A stretch of DNA of 64,000 nt from Hemerocallis citrina (GCA_017893485.1 CM030360.1:10342597-10406596), one strand, 5' to 3'; shown: positions 1-11,142, counted from the first letter of the stretch. Notes: generated by a model not told the origin, from the letters alone. A program made the numbers and translations.

Positions 1-943
1 TATTCATTTATGTCTATAAGTCTTTTATTCATTTTAATTCTAACTAATGCACGTACTACTGCATCCCATACTACAGGTTCGGTGCATACAAAACAGTGTT
101 CGTTTTAGACTTCGTGGTGAGATCTAAAGAGCGTGTACTCGGTGTAACAAGATAACAAGATAATAAGATAACAAGATAACAAGATAACAAGTTTACAAGT
201 AATTCACCACCTTCCATGTCAACATTCCATGTAAACAAGAAGGGCCCTACCGAGTACATTTTCTGAGATTATCCACTACTAAGTCAACCCTCATTAACCT
301 CGGCTTGTTTAATATTTTATTATTTCATTCATTTATGAACATTCATGCGATCAATGTGGGCGATGATATCAATACTCATGCAACAGGTACAATCGATGAG
401 ACCAGTAGCACTAGTACAATTTCAAGATGATATCAAGACTACACAATACATGAAACATACAGGTACAATTTATTAAATATAAAAAACACGGTTTATATGC
501 AAAACATGACAATGTATGGACTCACTGTACTACAATTTCTATATGGAAAGATTTCAGTTTCTGTGTTAGGAATCGGATCGAAATCTCAGTACAAAGTCAA
601 ACAAATGACAAGACAGTATATGTGAGTATTCAATAGTACAATAAATTACGGTTTGGGATTGAAGTCAATAATACTAGCACGATGAGAAGACTATGAATCA
701 ATAACATGGTACAATAAATAAACAATAGAGTTCAATAAAATATGATATTCAATTTGATTACTACTTGTCAGATTTCAAGAAGTGTTTTGTTGAACTAGAA
801 ACAATAAAAATTAGTTCAAGAGACGTTTGCCAGTTAAGAGACGATTCTGAATATAAAAGAATAATGGGATCAGAATCCCGAACGACGAACCAAAATACGG
901 GCAGATGCGCAACCAACCACTCCTTGTTATTCTTCTCCACTTT

Positions 944-944
<1 letters not shown>
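1..944. other. AT-rich stretch without a gene, possibly a decayed LTR
   Basis: I see no credible coding region here. Short degenerate repeats and phrases such as a CCGAGTACA motif near 250-260 loosely resemble, in reverse orientation, the AT-rich second half of the long LTRs found later in the window. I could not align them convincingly, so the LTR assignment is a guess. Confidence 0.3.
145..200. repeat. Minisatellite, about 8-10 bp unit
   Basis: About six tandem copies of a GATAACAA-like unit are visible. The repeat opens a reading frame on the minus strand that is only repeat translation (repeating Leu-Leu-Ser-Cys-Tyr). Confidence 0.75.

Positions 945-1000
<56 letters not shown>
945..1000. 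repeat. Compound microsatellite (AC)15(AG)13
   Basis: A pure AC run (945-974) passes directly into a pure AG run (975-1000). Open frames crossing it on both strands encode Thr-His or Arg-Glu runs and are not evidence of a protein. Confidence 0.97.
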
Positions 1001-1005
<5 letters not shown>

Positions 1006-1700
1006 ACTTTGGTGACTGGAGACGTGGTGCAGCGGTGAGGGGGAGAGCGACTGATTGTGGGGCACTGGCAGTCGGGAAGCGACACAGTGGCGAGGAATGG
1101 CGGCTCGATCAGTGGTACTCTATTTCTCACCGAAACCAAGGAGGACAAGAGGAGAGGTGGTCGACTGGGCATTCAACGGTGTTGAGGAGCAGCCACAGTG
1201 GAGGGTACTTCGGAGGAGGCAATGGCACGATGGCAGCGACTGGGTGTGAGCGAGAGGTTGACGACGATGATGAGGCTTCGCAGAGGTTGAAGGCGAAGGG
1301 AGAGAAGGCTGGCTATCGACTGTTGAGAATGAGGTGGTGGCTCGGTGCTGATGGCGGTGCGGTGTAGTTGAGGTCGGGGCAATGGAGTTCGACTGTTCCA
1401 CAACTCCTGCCAACTCCACCACACCGCCAAAGCTTTTCCTGCTAGGAGGACTTCGACTGTTCCGCAACGAAGTGCCATTGACTCCTCCTAAAGTCTGCAC
1501 GGTGCTGATTGAAGTCCTCCTAAAGTTGAGTATCAACCTCCCCGAAACCCTCTGTATAAACAACGAAGCTCGGTCGGATGATTAGACCACTCCTATTTGA
1601 AAGTTCCTGGTAGAGGGCGAGCTCCCCCAAGATTGAGCCGAAGCAAGAAGAACCAGGGTCCGCTTGGAAAGGTTCGTCGTGATCAATGAGACCCTCTTCA
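1001..1700. other. GC-rich non-coding stretch
   Basis: This stretch is much richer in G+C than its left flank. Overlapping open frames occur on both strands and none shows a recognisable domain. It may be a leader or U5-like part of an old retroelement. Nothing firmer can be supported. Confidence 0.3.
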
Positions 1701-1710
1701 AGTTAAGGGG

Positions 1711-2290
1711 GCTCGACCCTCGGTACTGATCTCGAGCCACGCTCTAGCTTTCTCAAGCTAAAAGGGCTTCGCGTTCGGCAGTGCCTCCGAGCCACAAACC
1801 GAAAACCCTTCCAAGTTAAGGGGGCTCGACCCTCGTACTGACCTCAAGCCATGCCCTAGCTTTCTCAAACTAATAGGGCTTCACGCTCGGCAGTGCCTCC
1901 GAGCCACAACTCGATAACCCTTCCAAGTTAAGGGGGCTTGACCCTCGGTACTGAACTCGAGCCATGCCCTAGCTTTCTCAAGCTAACAGGGCTTCGCGCT
2001 TGACAGTACCTCCGAGCTGCAACCTAAAAGCTCTTCCAATTTAAGGGGGCTTGACCTTCGGTACTAACCTCGAGCCACGTTCTAGCTTTCTCAAGCTAAT
2101 AGGGTTACACGCTCGGCAGTACCTCCGAGCCGCAACCCGACGACTCCATCAAGATAAGGGGGCTCGACCCTCGGTACTAATCTCGAGCCATGCCCTAGAT
2201 TTCTCAAGCGTAGGGCTACACGCTCAGCAGTGCCTCCAAGCCACAACCCGACAACTCTTTCAAGTTAGGGGGGCTCGACCCCCCGAGCGC
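1711..2290. repeat. 113-bp tandem repeat, about five copies
   Basis: The phrase GCTCGACCCTCGG, or a one- or two-base variant, recurs near 1711, 1824, 1936, 2049, 2162 and 2273, giving spacings of 111-113 bp. Each unit also holds CTCGAGCCA and CTCGGCAGTGCCTCCGAGCC phrases, so it looks like a dimer of a shorter CTCGAGCC-type unit related to the 58-bp array downstream. Confidence 0.85.
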
Positions 2291-2369
2291 CCGATGGTTT
2301 TTTCGCCAAAGAACAAGCCTTGAACCTTTGGCCGGGATTTCAGCTCTCCCCCTACCTAAAAGTTCTTAT

Positions 2370-2700
2370 TAAGATTTAGGGCACTCACCTTCGGTAAATG
2401 CCTCGAGCCCCAAACCAGGGGTCGACCTACCTTTCACCCACTGGCAAATCGTGGTAAACAGCTTTCGGAGCCACTACCCCGAATTGTCAAAGGGTGGCAG
2501 GGGAGCCACCGATCCGGGACTCTCGACCAAAGTTTCATTGGGGGCGGTCGCCTTCGGCAAGCTCCCCGAGCCCCACCTCCGGGACCGACCCACCTCTCAC
2601 CCGCTGGCAACTCAGGGTAAACAGCTCTCGGAGCGGCTACCCCGAATTGTCAGAGAGTGGCAAAAGAGTCACCGGTGACGGGAACTCACGGTGAAGTGAG
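2370..2700. repeat. 165-bp direct repeat, two copies
   Basis: Two diverged copies are recognisable. GTAAACAGCTTTCGGAGC at 2453 recurs as GTAAACAGCTCTCGGAGC at 2618, each followed by CCCGAATTGTCA. The spacing is 165 bp. They sit between the 113-bp array and the antisense ORF remnant. Confidence 0.8.
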
Positions 2701-3299
2701 GCAATTTCTGATGAACTACTGGTGAAGGTGTAAGGGTTATATAGTCCTCCAGAAAGTCGCATTTATGACATTGGGAAGTCCAAACGATAGAAGATGAAAC
2801 GTCCCCCATTAAGCGACATTGGAAGACGAAACTGCATTCGATGTCGGTCTCAAGTCACTCCCTCATTTCCTGCAATACAGGGGGTTCGGAGACCGGTTCG
2901 AAGGACAGTCAACATCCTAAGTCAAAAAGGGTCGGACAAATCGAATCTTATTCATAAAATACCCTCAAAGGCTACGGTACAATTAAAAAATGTTACAGCA
3001 TTCTCCCTCTACTCCTACCTAAAGGTCCCTAGCCAGACCCTCCGAGCCCACAAGAACTGCCTCGAGTCCTACAGAACGGCTCCGCCCCCCAACAATCTGA
3101 TTCCCTATCTTGGGCATAGCCATAGTCGATGTCCCTGCGACCGAGCTCTGCGCATCAGCAGGCCTCGCCATCTCCAGATATAGGGTCGGTGAGGAGCCTA
3201 AGACAGAGGGGCCTCCCAGCTCTGGGTGGCCAAGTCGAGGTCGTCCGATGCCTAGCAGCACCTTTAGCCTCTAAATCTACACCTCCTTCTCAACAAAGA
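2701..3299. other. Non-coding interval of the gypsy remnant
   Basis: Short overlapping open frames on both strands show no recognisable motif. The stretch lies between the 165-bp repeats and the antisense coiled-coil remnant. Confidence 0.35.
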
Positions 3300-3582
3300 C
3301 CTCGCGAAGAACGGATTCGGAGGTCTGATGCCTGGTGCAGGCATCAGATAGAGCCCAGTTCATCTCGGCACTCCCCCAATCGCGGTCGGCTAGGGTCTTC
3401 TTCAGACGAGCTGCCTCTATGCTGAGCTCCTTAAACTTGTTCATAAAATATTCTACCGCGACTTCTCGATCACGAGCCTTCTTATGATAGCGAATCAGTA
3501 CACTCTCCTTGGACTCTAGCTTATTTCAAAGTCGCTGGACCTTGGCAGAACTGAGATCGGCCTCGGCAGTCTCGTTCATCTA
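3300..3582 (-). pseudogene. Coiled-coil fragment of an antisense retroelement ORF
   Basis: Reading the minus strand from an ATG near 3582 gives a charged helical segment (MNETAEADLSSAKVQRL), a stop, then about 75 residues rich in Lys, Glu and Ala with heptad-like spacing. The in-frame stop shows decay. The composition matches the C-terminal part at 3752-4497, so both are probably pieces of one antisense ORF of the Tat-type element. No enzymatic motif is visible. Confidence 0.45.
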
Positions 3583-3751
3583 GCAAAAACAGGGGAGAAG
3601 AAACGATTCACTAAAAAAGCTTGCTAAAAATAACTAGTCACAGAGGGTCGGCCAAAAATTTGTTTTTATAAATTCAAAAATTGTGCTACAAAAAGCGGTG
3701 GCCAGTCTGCACAAGGCAAATACAAATAAAAAAGAAAGTAAAAGTCCTACA

Positions 3752-4497
3752 CTAGTTTGGCACCTCTTCGGCATCTGAGGCACCCCCTGCCTCCTTCTCC
3801 AGGTGAGGGTCTTTCGGAGCCTCGTCTTCCTTACCCCCGGGGGTCAGTGGAAGTACAGGAGGTGCCCATCCATAGTGGAGGTGGTCGATCTTGGCCTCCG
3901 GGTAGAGGTGCAGAAAGTGCTCCTTAGCTCGGTCGTATGCGTCGTCTTGAGCTTGGATCAGCTCATCCGTAGAAGACATCTGTAGCTCGTCATACTCCAC
4001 CTTGGACACTGCTCGAACCGTCCCTCGTGCGCATGTTGATCCTACAGAGAAGCCATCTCGGCTTGGAGGGTCCCCTGAGCTCCCTGAGTCGCCGTCAGCT
4101 CATCCTTCAGTTTCTTTACCTCTCGGAGGAACCGCTTGGCATTTCGCTTCTTGACATGGACCTCCTTCTCCAAGCACTTCCTTAGATGTGCCCCATGCAG
4201 TAGCGCCTGGCCGAGGTGAATTGAGTTATATGCAAAACTCATAAATACTAAGTACAAAGCAGATAACTAACAAATACTTACCGCGACCTGCGCCTGAGCC
4301 CACTTCATGTAGGACACCTTGGACGTCTCTATCGCAAGACTTATCCGGTCGCGCTCCGTAGTGAGCTCTTCCGCCACCTCCAACCCCATCGGGCCCTCGG
4401 TCAAAGAGTCGCCCTCCTTAACCGCCCAATTCGAGGTGAATGACCTTAGACCCCTCCTGCCTACCATCTCTTGGGTTGTGACCTCGAGCCTTACCAA
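3752..4497 (-). pseudogene. Broken antisense coiled-coil ORF of a Tat-type element
   Basis: Minus-strand reading gives three pieces. The first (4497 to about 4282) contains LTTERDRISLAIETSKVSY. It ends at a good splice donor (GTAAGT, GT at 4281-4280), and a possible acceptor at about 4207 would define a 75-bp intron. The second piece, to 4042, is a Lys/Glu-rich coiled coil (EVKKLKDELTATQGAQ) that ends at a stop. The third (4009-3752) contains an AYDRAKEHFLHLYPEAKID stretch and an acidic tail. Plant proteins with a long coiled coil followed by a short Tyr/His/Leu-rich C-terminus are common as extra antisense ORFs of Tat-lineage gypsy elements. The stop between pieces two and three makes this copy look broken. 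Function of the family is not established. Confidence 0.55.
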
Positions 4498-6790
4498 ATC
4501 TTTTCCTACAAGTCTTGGGGCTCGGAGCTCGGTTTTGATCTCGAGCCATCACATAGCTTCTCACAAGCAATGTGGAGGCTCAGAGCTTGTTTTTAACCTC
4601 GAGCCATACCAAAGCTTTTCCAACAAGTTTTTGGGCTCGGAGCTCGGTTGTAACCTCGAGCCATACCAAGGCTTTTTCCAATAAGTCTTGGAGCTCGGAG
4701 CTCAGTTGTAACCTCGATCCATACAAAAATTTTTCCAACAAGTTTTGGGGCTCGTCGCTCGGTTGTAACCTCGAGCCATATCAAAGTTTTTCCAACAAGT
4801 TTTGGGGCTCGTCGCTCGGTAGTGAATCCGAGCCACACCAAAGCTTTTTCAACAAGTTTTGGAGCTCGGAGCTCGGTTGTAATCTCGAGCCATCGCATAT
4901 CTTCTCATAAGCAATGTGGAGGCTCGGAGCTCGGTTGTAACCTCGAGCCATACCAAAGCTTTTCCAACAAGTTTTGGGGCTCGGAGCTCGGTTGTAACCT
5001 CGAGCCATACCAAGGCTTTTTCCAACAAGTCTTGGGGCTCGGAGCTCGGTTGTAACCTTGAGCCATACCAAAGCTTTTCCAACAAGTTTTGGGGCTCGTC
5101 GTTCGGTTGTAACCTCGAGCCATACCAAACCTTTTCCAACAAGTTTTGGGACTCATCGCTTGGTAGTGAATCCGAGCCACACCAAAGCTTTTCCAATAAG
5201 TTTAGGGGCTCGAAGCTCGGTTGCAACCTCGAGCCATACCAAGACTTTTTCCAACAAGTCTTAGGGCTCGGAGCTCGGTTGTAACCTCGAGCCATACCAA
5301 AGATTTTCCAACAAGTTTTGGGGCTCGTCGCTCGGTTGTAATCTCGAGCCATACCAAAGCTTTTCCCACAAGTCTTGGGGCTCGGAGCTCGGTTGTAATC
5401 TCAAGCCATCGCCTAGTTTCTTACAAGCAATGAGGAGGCTCGACACTCGGTAGAGAATCCGAGCCACACCAAAGTTTTTCCAATAAGTTTTAGGGCTCGA
5501 AGCTCGGTTGTGACCTCGAGCCATACCAAAGCTTTTCCAACAAGTCTTGGGGCTCGGAGAGCCATCGCATAGCTTCTCACAAGCAATGTGGAGGCTCGGA
5601 GCTCAGTTGTAACCTCGAGCCATACCAAAGCATTTTCAATAAGTTTTAGGGCTCGGAGCTTGGTTGTAACCTCGAGACATACCAAGGCTTTTTTCAACAA
5701 GTCTTAGGGTTCGGAGCTCGGTTGTAACCTTGAGCCATACCAAAGGTTTTTCAACTAGTTTTGGGGCTCGTCGCTCGGTTGTAACCTCGAGCCATACCAA
5801 AGCTTTTTCAATAAGTTTTGGGGCTCATCGCTTGGTAGTGAATCCGAGCCACACCAAAGCTTTTCTAACAAGTTTTTGGGCTCGTCGCTCAGTAGTGAAT
5901 CCAAGCCACACCAAAGCTTTTCCAACAAGTTTTGGGGGCTCGAAGCTCGGTTGGCTTTTTCAACAAGTTTTGGGCCTCGGAGCTCGGTTGTGACCTCGAG
6001 TTGTACCAAAGCTTTTCCAACAATTATGGGGGCTCCGCGCTCGGCAGTGACCTCGAGCCACCCCATAGCTTTTCCAACAAGCTCTGAGGCTCGATGGTCG
6101 GTAGTAATTACGAGCCACGCTTGGCTCCCACAGACGGGCTTCTGAACTCGGCATCCGATGGGGAGCCTCGGCACCCGAGCTTATGAAGGTTCGGCCCTCG
6201 ATGCTTGACGCTCGGCAACAGATCCCGACATCCGATCGTAAAGGAGCTCGTCGCTCGACGCTCGGTGCTCGGCTCCCGACCCCATACTTTTGGCTCTCGA
6301 TGCCCCCCATAGCTTTTCCAACAAGCATGGGGCTCGATGATCGGTCGTGACCACAAGCCACCACACAACTTTCACAAGCGAAAGGGCTCGGAGCTCGGTC
6401 GTGATCTCCAGCCCCCACAGAGCTTTCACAAGCAGATGGGGCTCGGAGCTCAGTCATGACCTCGAGCGATCCCAGAGCATTTCCAACAAGTCTTGAGGCT
6501 CGGAGCTCGGTCGTGACCTCGAGCCATCCCATAGCTTTCACAAGCGAAGGGGGCTCGGAGCTCGGTCGTAACCTCGAGCCACCCCATAGTTTTCACAAGA
6601 GAAGGGGGCTCGGAGCTCGGTCGTGATCTTGAGCCCCCACAGGACTTTCACAAGAAAAGGAGGCTCGGAGCTCGGAGGTGACCTCGAACCATCTCTGGGT
6701 TTTCACAACTGGCCTCGATGCTCGGTCTTCATGCCGAGCCGCCCCAGGGCATTTTCCACAAGCCTCAAGACTCGATGCTCGGCATCGACG
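4490..6790. repeat. 58-bp tandem array, close to 40 copies
   Basis: The unit contains GGCTCGGAGCTCGGTTGTAA, CCTCGAGCCATACCAAAGC and TTTTCCAACAAGTTTTGG. Consecutive units are 57-60 bp apart. Variants include GGCTCGTCGCTCGG and GAATCCGAGCCACACC. After about 6300 the units become more diverged and switch to CCACAAGCGAAAGGGG-type spacers. Because the period is often a multiple of three, long open frames appear on both strands with 19-residue repeats. These are a by-product of the array. The position just before an LTR fits 3'-UTR repeats of Tat-lineage elements. Confidence 0.95.
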
Positions 6791-7099
6791 CCGATCCACC
6801 CCCCACTTTTTCACAAACATACTCAGGGGCTCGGTGCTCGACCATGAGCTTGGGACCGACCCTAGCCTCCACATGGAAAGGAGCTCGATGACGACCACCA
6901 TCTCGGCCGCCGACCCTCGATGCTCAATATTCAGCACCTCTTCTCCTCTAGGGATCCCCTTCATCCTACCCTATTGGCCTCTCCAGGAAGTTATAGACCG
7001 CATTCGCCGTACTCCCCATTTCGCTCTCCCTTTAGAGACAAAACCACTCATCCACAGCTAGCTTACCCAGCCCTCCAGCCTCCAGGAGTGGGGGGCTCC

Positions 7100-7585
7100 T
7101 GATATGGTACAGATGACGTGGCCCTTCCTGTGCCACCGGATCCTCTAAAAAACCAAACTTCTGTGATCATCAGATCAACCCTGAGCCATATAGGCTTCTG
7201 CCACGTCAGGCCCACGAGCAAACGGGTCTAACCCGGCTCAACAAGGTCTCAGACCCGTTTCTCCTGCCTATAAATACCAGACCCCCTCTACTCTTCTGCT
7301 AGTAATCAAACTTCTCCCCCTGAATCCTAGCTACTGTTTCTTTTTCAGTGACTAACTAGATCGTCGGAGGGCCTGTCGCCGGGACATCTCCCGGTGTTTC
7401 TAGGCAGTTGCAGGTACCTAGGACCGAGCCGAGCCTCTTCATCCGAGCCGAGCTGCTGAACCGTAGCCGAGCACTCGATCCCTACCTCACTCCTGCTACT
7501 CCGGAGCTGGTCCCCCAGTTGAGGGTCGAACCAGGGCCAGTACTGTAACTTTCACTATACAAACTATAAGAACTCGCACCTGTTG
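7100..7585 (+). mobile_element. Single gypsy-type LTR (3' LTR)
   Basis: The LTR starts TGATATGGTAC directly after a G-rich tract (AGGAGTGGGGGGCTCC, 7083-7098). It has a TATA box at 7269 and R-U5 phrases GATCGTCGGAGGGCC and GGGACATCTCCCGG. The 3' limit is uncertain; CCTGTTGCA at about 7585 is one candidate. No second copy is seen in this window, so the boundary and target duplication cannot be checked. Confidence 0.6.
7269..7276 (+). promoter_or_regulatory. TATA box of the gypsy LTR
   Basis: TATAAATA is preceded by CTGCC and followed about 30 bp later by a pyrimidine-rich likely start region. The position inside a candidate LTR supports a promoter role. Activity is not known. Confidence 0.55.
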
Positions 7586-7811
7586 CAGCCACACCCCAAA
7601 AACAAACCGCATCATACACCTTCTAGTCCACTACATCATCCTAATTGATCAACATATCTCCATTCTTTCGTTTGTGATAACTTTACAACTATTCCGGAGA
7701 AACATGAACGTGGAGTTAGTATTTGTTAGGGATGAATGTCGTAGAGTGGTTGCCTATTCTTATTTTAGTTGCAAAAACTGAGAGTCCTCAATGTTATGGA
7801 TGTATATATAA

Positions 7812-7967
7812 GAGTAATGCTACATCTACTACCAAATCTACTATATTTTTCTTTACTAACTTAGATGGAGCTTATTGTAGAGTAGGTGGTAAAAATATCT
7901 AACAGTAGTGTGCCACCTAAGATAGTAATGGTAAAGATAGTAGATTTGATAGTAGGTATAGCATTAC
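7812..7967. mobile_element. MITE, about 156 bp
   Basis: The ends are inverted repeats: GTAATGCTACATCTACTACC at the left pairs with the complement of GGTATAGCATTAC at the right, and an internal AAATCTACTAT/ATAGTAGATTT pair extends the arm. The middle carries GTGCCACCTAAG, also found in the MITE at 27856. No coding capacity. Superfamily not assigned. Confidence 0.75.
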
Positions 7968-7970
7968 AAT

Positions 7971-8129
7971 TAATGCTACACCTGCAATATTTTCTATAAC
8001 ATTTTTTTTTACAACCTAAGTTGGCACAATACTATTAAAGGTTTCTACCATCTGCTCTACAATATCGTTTACTAGTAGTGTGCCACATAAAGTTGTAAAT
8101 AAAAAAGTTGTAGAAAAGGGTGTAAGAGC
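7971..8129. mobile_element. Second MITE of the same type, adjacent
   Basis: The left arm (TAATGCTACACCTGCAATAT) pairs imperfectly with the right arm (GTTGTAGAAAAGGGTGTAAG). The internal AGTAGTGTGCCACATAA phrase matches the neighbouring element. The two lie back to back with about 3 bp between them. Confidence 0.6.
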
Positions 8130-8275
8130 GGTAGTCGTCTAAACCCAAAATATGGGTATTTGGCATATAGCAATAGAAAATATAGATATGAGTTGCAGTC
8201 GTCTAAACCCAAAATTTGGCTTTTAGCGATGGACAGAACATTTCCTGCGTGAGGATTTTTTTTTTTCAAAAAATA

Positions 8276-8520
8276 ACGGACAGGATATCATATCCCGTCT
8301 GATAAAAAAAATTTCTGAATGAAATGAGTGAATGACCTATAGAGATGGACTATAGGCCTAATGTATAAGATTTAAAAAATCCAATTCAGAAAGAATTTTG
8401 ACGGACGGGATATGATTTCGTTTCTCTGACTATTTTTTTTTAATAAATCGATCGTACCGATCTTTTTAATTAAAAAATAATAATAAAATTATTTAACGGA
8501 CGAGATATCATACTCCGAAA
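8276..8520. repeat. Three copies of a near-palindromic GATATCATATCC motif
   Basis: GGACAGGATATCATATCCCG (8278), GGACGGGATATGATTTCG (8402) and GGACGAGATATCATACTCCG (8499) are variants of one near-palindrome spaced about 100-125 bp apart. They may be ends of small elements or pieces of one. Function unknown. Confidence 0.55.
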
Positions 8521-9360
8521 ACCTAAGTTTTGGTCTTTGTCAGTTCTTCTTCCAAATTTAATAGTTGACTGTTTACATCTCATCCAAAATATGAATAAAT
8601 GGCCAACAACTGTAGCAAATTTTTGATCAGATTTTTTATTTTTTGAATATTTAGCCAACACTATAGATGCTCTAAGCTCTGAGCGCAGCATTAGTCATAA
8701 AATTAAGTAGAAAAGTTCATGAAATTATGAAGTTGACATGTCAACGAACCATTCTAACCAATTAGATTCGAGAGAAGTGGATCTGAGTTCAGATGTCGGC
8801 ACCGATCAAAAAGTACAACTCAAATTAAGACCACGTGGTTATTGGTCAAAGGAGAAAATGTAGTTGACATTTTACAAAATCAGGAGTGAAAATTGGGGTA
8901 CATCATCCCATCATGAAAATGTAATTAGAACTGGGCAAATCATTCAATCAGCTAAATTGTCAACGCTTTTCATTTACGAAAAAATCACAGCAAAGAAATG
9001 TCAACTCCTAATTAAATCATGGATAAACACTGAAATGAATGGTCAATTCTTAATTAACAATGAAAAATTCAAAAAAACAGAAGAGCTTTGAATTAATTAT
9101 GACCACTTCCTCTCTTTTTATTTCAAATGCAAGTTGCAAGTAATATTGCAATTTGTACTTGAACTAGATTTGTCCGTAGGCACGTATCTACGACACGTCT
9201 TCAGAACGGCACAGCATATAAAAAATATTGTAAACAGTAAATCAATAATTATATAGCTCAAATTTGAATAGATAGACAATAATTAGTTATAAACAAAAAT
9301 CTATATTTTCATTAGTATATGTTGAAAAATAATTATGAATTAGAATATAAAAGTCCATGT

Positions 9361-9363
<3 letters not shown>
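8521..9363. other. AT-rich intergenic stretch
   Basis: Short open frames occur without recognisable domains. I see no RNA gene or repeat I can defend. Confidence 0.4.

Positions 9364-9415
<52 letters not shown>
9364..9415. repeat. (TA)n microsatellite
   Basis: An uninterrupted TA run of about 52 bp is followed by a GA-rich stretch (9417-9443). Confidence 0.97.
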
Positions 9416-9418
<3 letters not shown>

Positions 9419-9850
9419 AGAACGAGAGAGAGAGAGAAAGAGAATTAAATAAATAAAAGAGTTGTTTTGGAGATTTGAATTTAAGTTTTGGAGGAAAACT
9501 TTTTTTTGGAGGGGAAGGGGGGAAGGAATGCGTTTTGTGAGATTAGATCTGGGCCTTTAATTTTTCGGAGATTGAAGGAGAGTCTCTTGATAGCTTTCTT
9601 TGTGTTTTATTATATAGATGATGAACTTTCATCAAATTATAAGAAGTCCGTATGCATCATTTTTTTAATTTACTTCTTATTTATTAACTGCCAAAAAAGA
9701 AAAAAAGAAACTTTATATTTAGGAAAGAAAATGATCACTAATATCCAAAGAGATCCAATGCACATGCATTGTTTGTTTTAGATCACTCATAATCATTACA
9801 TATATTCATATTTTCATTCTTTTTGTCTGTGCAGTGTAATTGTGTTAATA
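9416..9850. other. AT-rich stretch without a gene
   Basis: Only a purine-rich stretch and an unremarkable 97-codon frame (9488-9781) are present. It has no motif I recognise. Confidence 0.35.
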
Positions 9851-11076
9851 TAGTACACCGAGTATATTTCAAGGATCGTATGGTGTTCTCGAAACTGGTC
9901 TCCTTCTCTCGTTTGAACTATTTCAAGGTTCGTGGCCCTTTTTCCTCGGTGGCACCTTCTCCGTGCTTGAACCTGGTTAAATTCGAAGGATTATTTAAAT
10001 CCTTACTCCCCAGTCGTTCTTGGACTCAAAGTGCGATTAGGCACGCTCTGCATCGCCGCTATTCTAGCCCTCAGAGGCATACTGCCAAGGCGTATCTTTC
10101 CTCTAAGGCATCTTCTTTTTGTTATATTTATCCTTGTTCTATGATGTTTTCTTCTCCCAAATTTTCAACACTCTCTTTTCATTTTCCGGGTTGCATCTAT
10201 TCGTTGTATCAAGTTTTAGGGGTTCAAGCTTGGCTCAATCACCTCCTAATAGAGGTCGTGCACAAACCGCACTCTTTTCCCCTAAAGCAATCTCCGATTC
10301 GTGTTAACTCTTCTTTCTCTTCTTCTCCCTATCTTTCTAACTCCATCTCAATAATCTCTCTAGTTGATTCCAGTCTGCTCCTTCCATCTTATTGTATCAT
10401 CAAAGATGTTGCTAGTAGGTCTGATCCAGTTGCAGATTTGCCCCCATTGGTGAAGGTCATCCCTCCCACCGTCAAGCGGAAATATAATAAGAAAGTCTAT
10501 TATAATTTGCAGAATCGGGTGAGCGCTCGTATTCTAGCAAGGAAAACAGTTTCTGTGTCGAATCTTCGGCTTCCGCACAGCTGAGTCTAGGCGTCTCTTG
10601 GCCATTTGCGGTGTAGGCTATCAGGGCCTTCAATTTTTGGCTGATAGAGTCTCCTTGAGCTTCGGTCTCGTTTGTCTGCTCTTTTTATCCAGCCTTTTCC
10701 TCTTGGTGAGTGGTCAGTGCTCAGTGCCTTCGCTTCTTGATTGTGTCAGCTCCTTGTGCATTGCGGCAGCGAGCCGAAGTGTGAGTTTGCAGTCCTCTTG
10801 GGCGCGTCAGGGCGCTTGTCTTCAGTCTCAGTTTTCCTGGCTTCTGGAACTGTCCCCCTTATCGGAGTTGTCTCAATTTTTGTACCGCATTTCTATTTTT
10901 TACTTGCTTGTCTGTCGCTTATTGTATTCTTTATTTTTTCTCTTTCTGTTTTACTACTCGTAAAACCATTGTAACTTTATTTGTATTGCTATTGTTTTTA
11001 TTGATTAATATATTTTTTGATGGCTGGAGCCTTTTGGCTCTATCTGATATATCAAAAAAATAGTACACCGAGTATA
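9851..11076 (+). mobile_element. Non-LTR retroposon flanked by a 16-bp target duplication
   Basis: TAGTACACCGAGTATA occurs at 9851-9866 and again at 11061-11076. The right copy is preceded by a short A run (ATATCAAAAAAA). The 1194-bp insert (9867-11060) ends with GAGCCTTTTGGCTC and a short tail, which looks like a plant LINE 3' end. An open frame from 9823 runs to 10584 but begins upstream of the insertion point. Its last 40 residues are basic (PTVKRKYNKKVYYNLQNR). No endonuclease or reverse transcriptase motif is present, so this is a non-autonomous or internally deleted copy mobilised in trans. The plus orientation follows from the tail. Confidence 0.8.
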
Positions 11077-11142
11077 AATTTAAGTACTAGTTTTTTAGCT
11101 AACACAAATATAAATAGCACTGTGGGTGCACCCCACATTGTT

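Larger units (their letters stand above)
1690..7585 (+). mobile_element. 3' part of a Ty3/gypsy retrotransposon, probably Tat lineage
   Basis: The order of parts suggests the 3' half of a Tat-lineage element in plus orientation: tandem repeats, an antisense coiled-coil ORF remnant (3300-4497, minus strand), a long 58-bp repeat array, a purine-rich tract (about 7083-7095), then an LTR with TATA box and a GATCGTCGGAGGGCC phrase downstream of it. That phrase is familiar from the R-U5 region of plant Tat-type LTRs, and 3' tandem repeats plus an antisense extra ORF are known for that lineage. No gag, reverse transcriptase or integrase is present in the window, and no second copy of the LTR is seen. 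The lineage call is inference from layout. The left limit is arbitrary. Confidence 0.55.

Noticed and set aside
765..1367. 200-codon plus-strand frame and overlapping minus frames
   Set aside because: They run through the AC/AG microsatellite and GC-rich DNA, show no domain, and compete with equally long frames on the other strand.
4572..6541. Many long open frames on both strands with Ser-Ser-His-Thr-Lys-Ala or Trp-Leu-Glu-Val-Thr-Thr repeats
   Set aside because: They are translations of the 58-bp tandem array, whose unit length is often a multiple of three. Frames exist on both strands and shift with unit length.
9823..10584. A 253-codon host gene
   Set aside because: The frame starts outside and crosses the left target duplication of a retroposon insertion, so the combined protein is accidental.
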